5,805 bases of DNA from assembly GCA_013695505.1 (NCBI GenBank), contig JACDAH010000010.1, positions 1 to 5,805 of the forward strand, read 5' to 3'. The position numbers were made by a program, and so were the translations under genes. Position 1 is the stretch's first letter; the number at the start of each line of letters is the position of its first letter. This DNA comes from Chloroflexota bacterium. Lineage in GTDB: Bacteria > Chloroflexota > Limnocylindria > Limnocylindrales > CSP1-4. The notes beneath the pieces are model-generated. The model was given only the letters and a program-made list of their open reading frames with translations, had not been told where the DNA came from and did not search any database. Of this stretch, positions 5,384 to 5,805 are shown piece by piece.

Positions 5384-5805
5384 ATGGCAGAACCTGGAGA
5401 CCGGCTGGGCGGCCGATGCGAGCTGATCGAGGTGATCGGGTCAGGCGGCATGGCGGTGGTCTGGCGCGCCCGCGACACGCGCCTGCGACGGACAGTCGCG
5501 GTCAAGATTCTGCGTCCGCAGTTCGCCGGTGACGCGGAGTTCGTGGAGCGCTTCGAGAGCGAGGCCCGCCACGCCGCCAGCTTGGCACACCCGAACGTCG
5601 CGGCTGTATTCGACACGGGCTTCGACCCGGGACCCGACGGTGGCACGCGCTTCATCGTCATGGAGCTGATCGATGGGCCGTCCGTCGCGGAGGTCCTCCA
5701 CGGCGGACCGCTGCCTGTCGCGCTGGCCCTCGAGATTGCGACCGCTGCTGCCCGGGCCCTGGCGGCCGCACACCGACGTGGGATCGTCCATCGCGACGTG
5801 AAGCC
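5384..5805 (+). CDS. Hanks-type (PknB-like) Ser/Thr protein kinase, N-terminal part, cut by the right edge
   Basis: 140 complete codons of a eukaryotic-like kinase domain, open to the window edge. Visible elements: the glycine-rich ATP loop GSGGMAVVWRA (19-29), the catalytic-site lysine in VAVKIL (Lys41), the helix-C glutamate in RFESEARHAASLAHPNV (Glu60), the hinge-region VMELIDG (92-98), and HRDVK (136-140), the start of the catalytic loop with Asp138 as the expected base. The sequence ends before DFG. The start is well fixed: an in-frame TGA lies at 5378-5380, two codons before the ATG. No Shine-Dalgarno site precedes it, so it may be leaderless. Proteins of this type are often membrane-anchored with extracellular PASTA or other sensor domains and respond to envelope or growth signals. 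Whether this one is cannot be seen. A loop between beta4 and beta5 (DTGFDPGPDGGTRF) is slightly longer than usual. Confidence 0.92.
   Translation, partial: MAEPGDRLGGRCELIEVIGSGGMAVVWRARDTRLRRTVAVKILRPQFAGDAEFVERFESEARHAASLAHPNVAAVFDTGFDPGPDGGTRFIVMELIDGPSVAEVLHGGPLPVALALEIATAAARALAAAHRRGIVHRDVK

Noticed and set aside
4755..5426. Ser/Arg-rich 223-codon plus frame overlapping mscS
   Set aside because: Extreme Ser/Arg repetition is the signature of a shifted frame over GC-rich codons. MscS motifs lie in the other frame.

Overview
The window is high-GC bacterial chromosome with dense, GC-rich third positions and tight gene packing. By eye the base composition, the mix of genes with clear Shine-Dalgarno sites and genes without one, and the PknB-type kinase fit Actinomycetota or a high-GC Chloroflexota lineage. 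Nothing here decides between them. I see no mobile element, CRISPR array, rRNA or tRNA.

Layout, left to right. (1) Bases 1-627, minus strand: a GNAT-family acetyltransferase whose C-terminal end runs off the left edge. (2) Bases 628-846: a divergent intergenic region with an AT-richer patch and plausible promoter elements. (3) Bases 847-2250, plus: a class III PLP-dependent aminotransferase of the glutamate-1-semialdehyde aminomutase (HemL)-like branch that looks like a paralogue rather than housekeeping HemL. (4) Bases 2320-3231, plus: an IclR-family regulator with an unusual Pro/Ala/Ser/Thr-rich C-terminal tail. (5) Bases 3241 to about 4347, minus: a predicted lipoprotein of no family I recognise, with six cysteines in its exported part. 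It converges on the IclR gene with only 9 bases between the stops. (6) Bases 4337-5266, plus: a compact MscS-type mechanosensitive channel, starting head-to-head with the lipoprotein. (7) Bases 5384-5805, plus: the N-terminal part of a Hanks-type Ser/Thr kinase, cut by the right edge just after the HRD motif.

Functionally there seem to be two blocks. The aminotransferase and IclR regulator are probably a small metabolic unit: an amine- or amino-acid-converting enzyme with its effector-responsive regulator, in the same direction 69 bases apart. The lipoprotein, MscS channel and kinase are all envelope-linked and could share an osmotic or envelope-stress context, but only their proximity supports that. 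The most interesting points are the unrecognised cysteine-bearing lipoprotein with its awkward start, the non-HemL features of the aminotransferase, the IclR tail, and two genes (mscS, kinase) that appear to lack ribosome binding sites. I found no convincing evidence for a wholly new multi-gene system.
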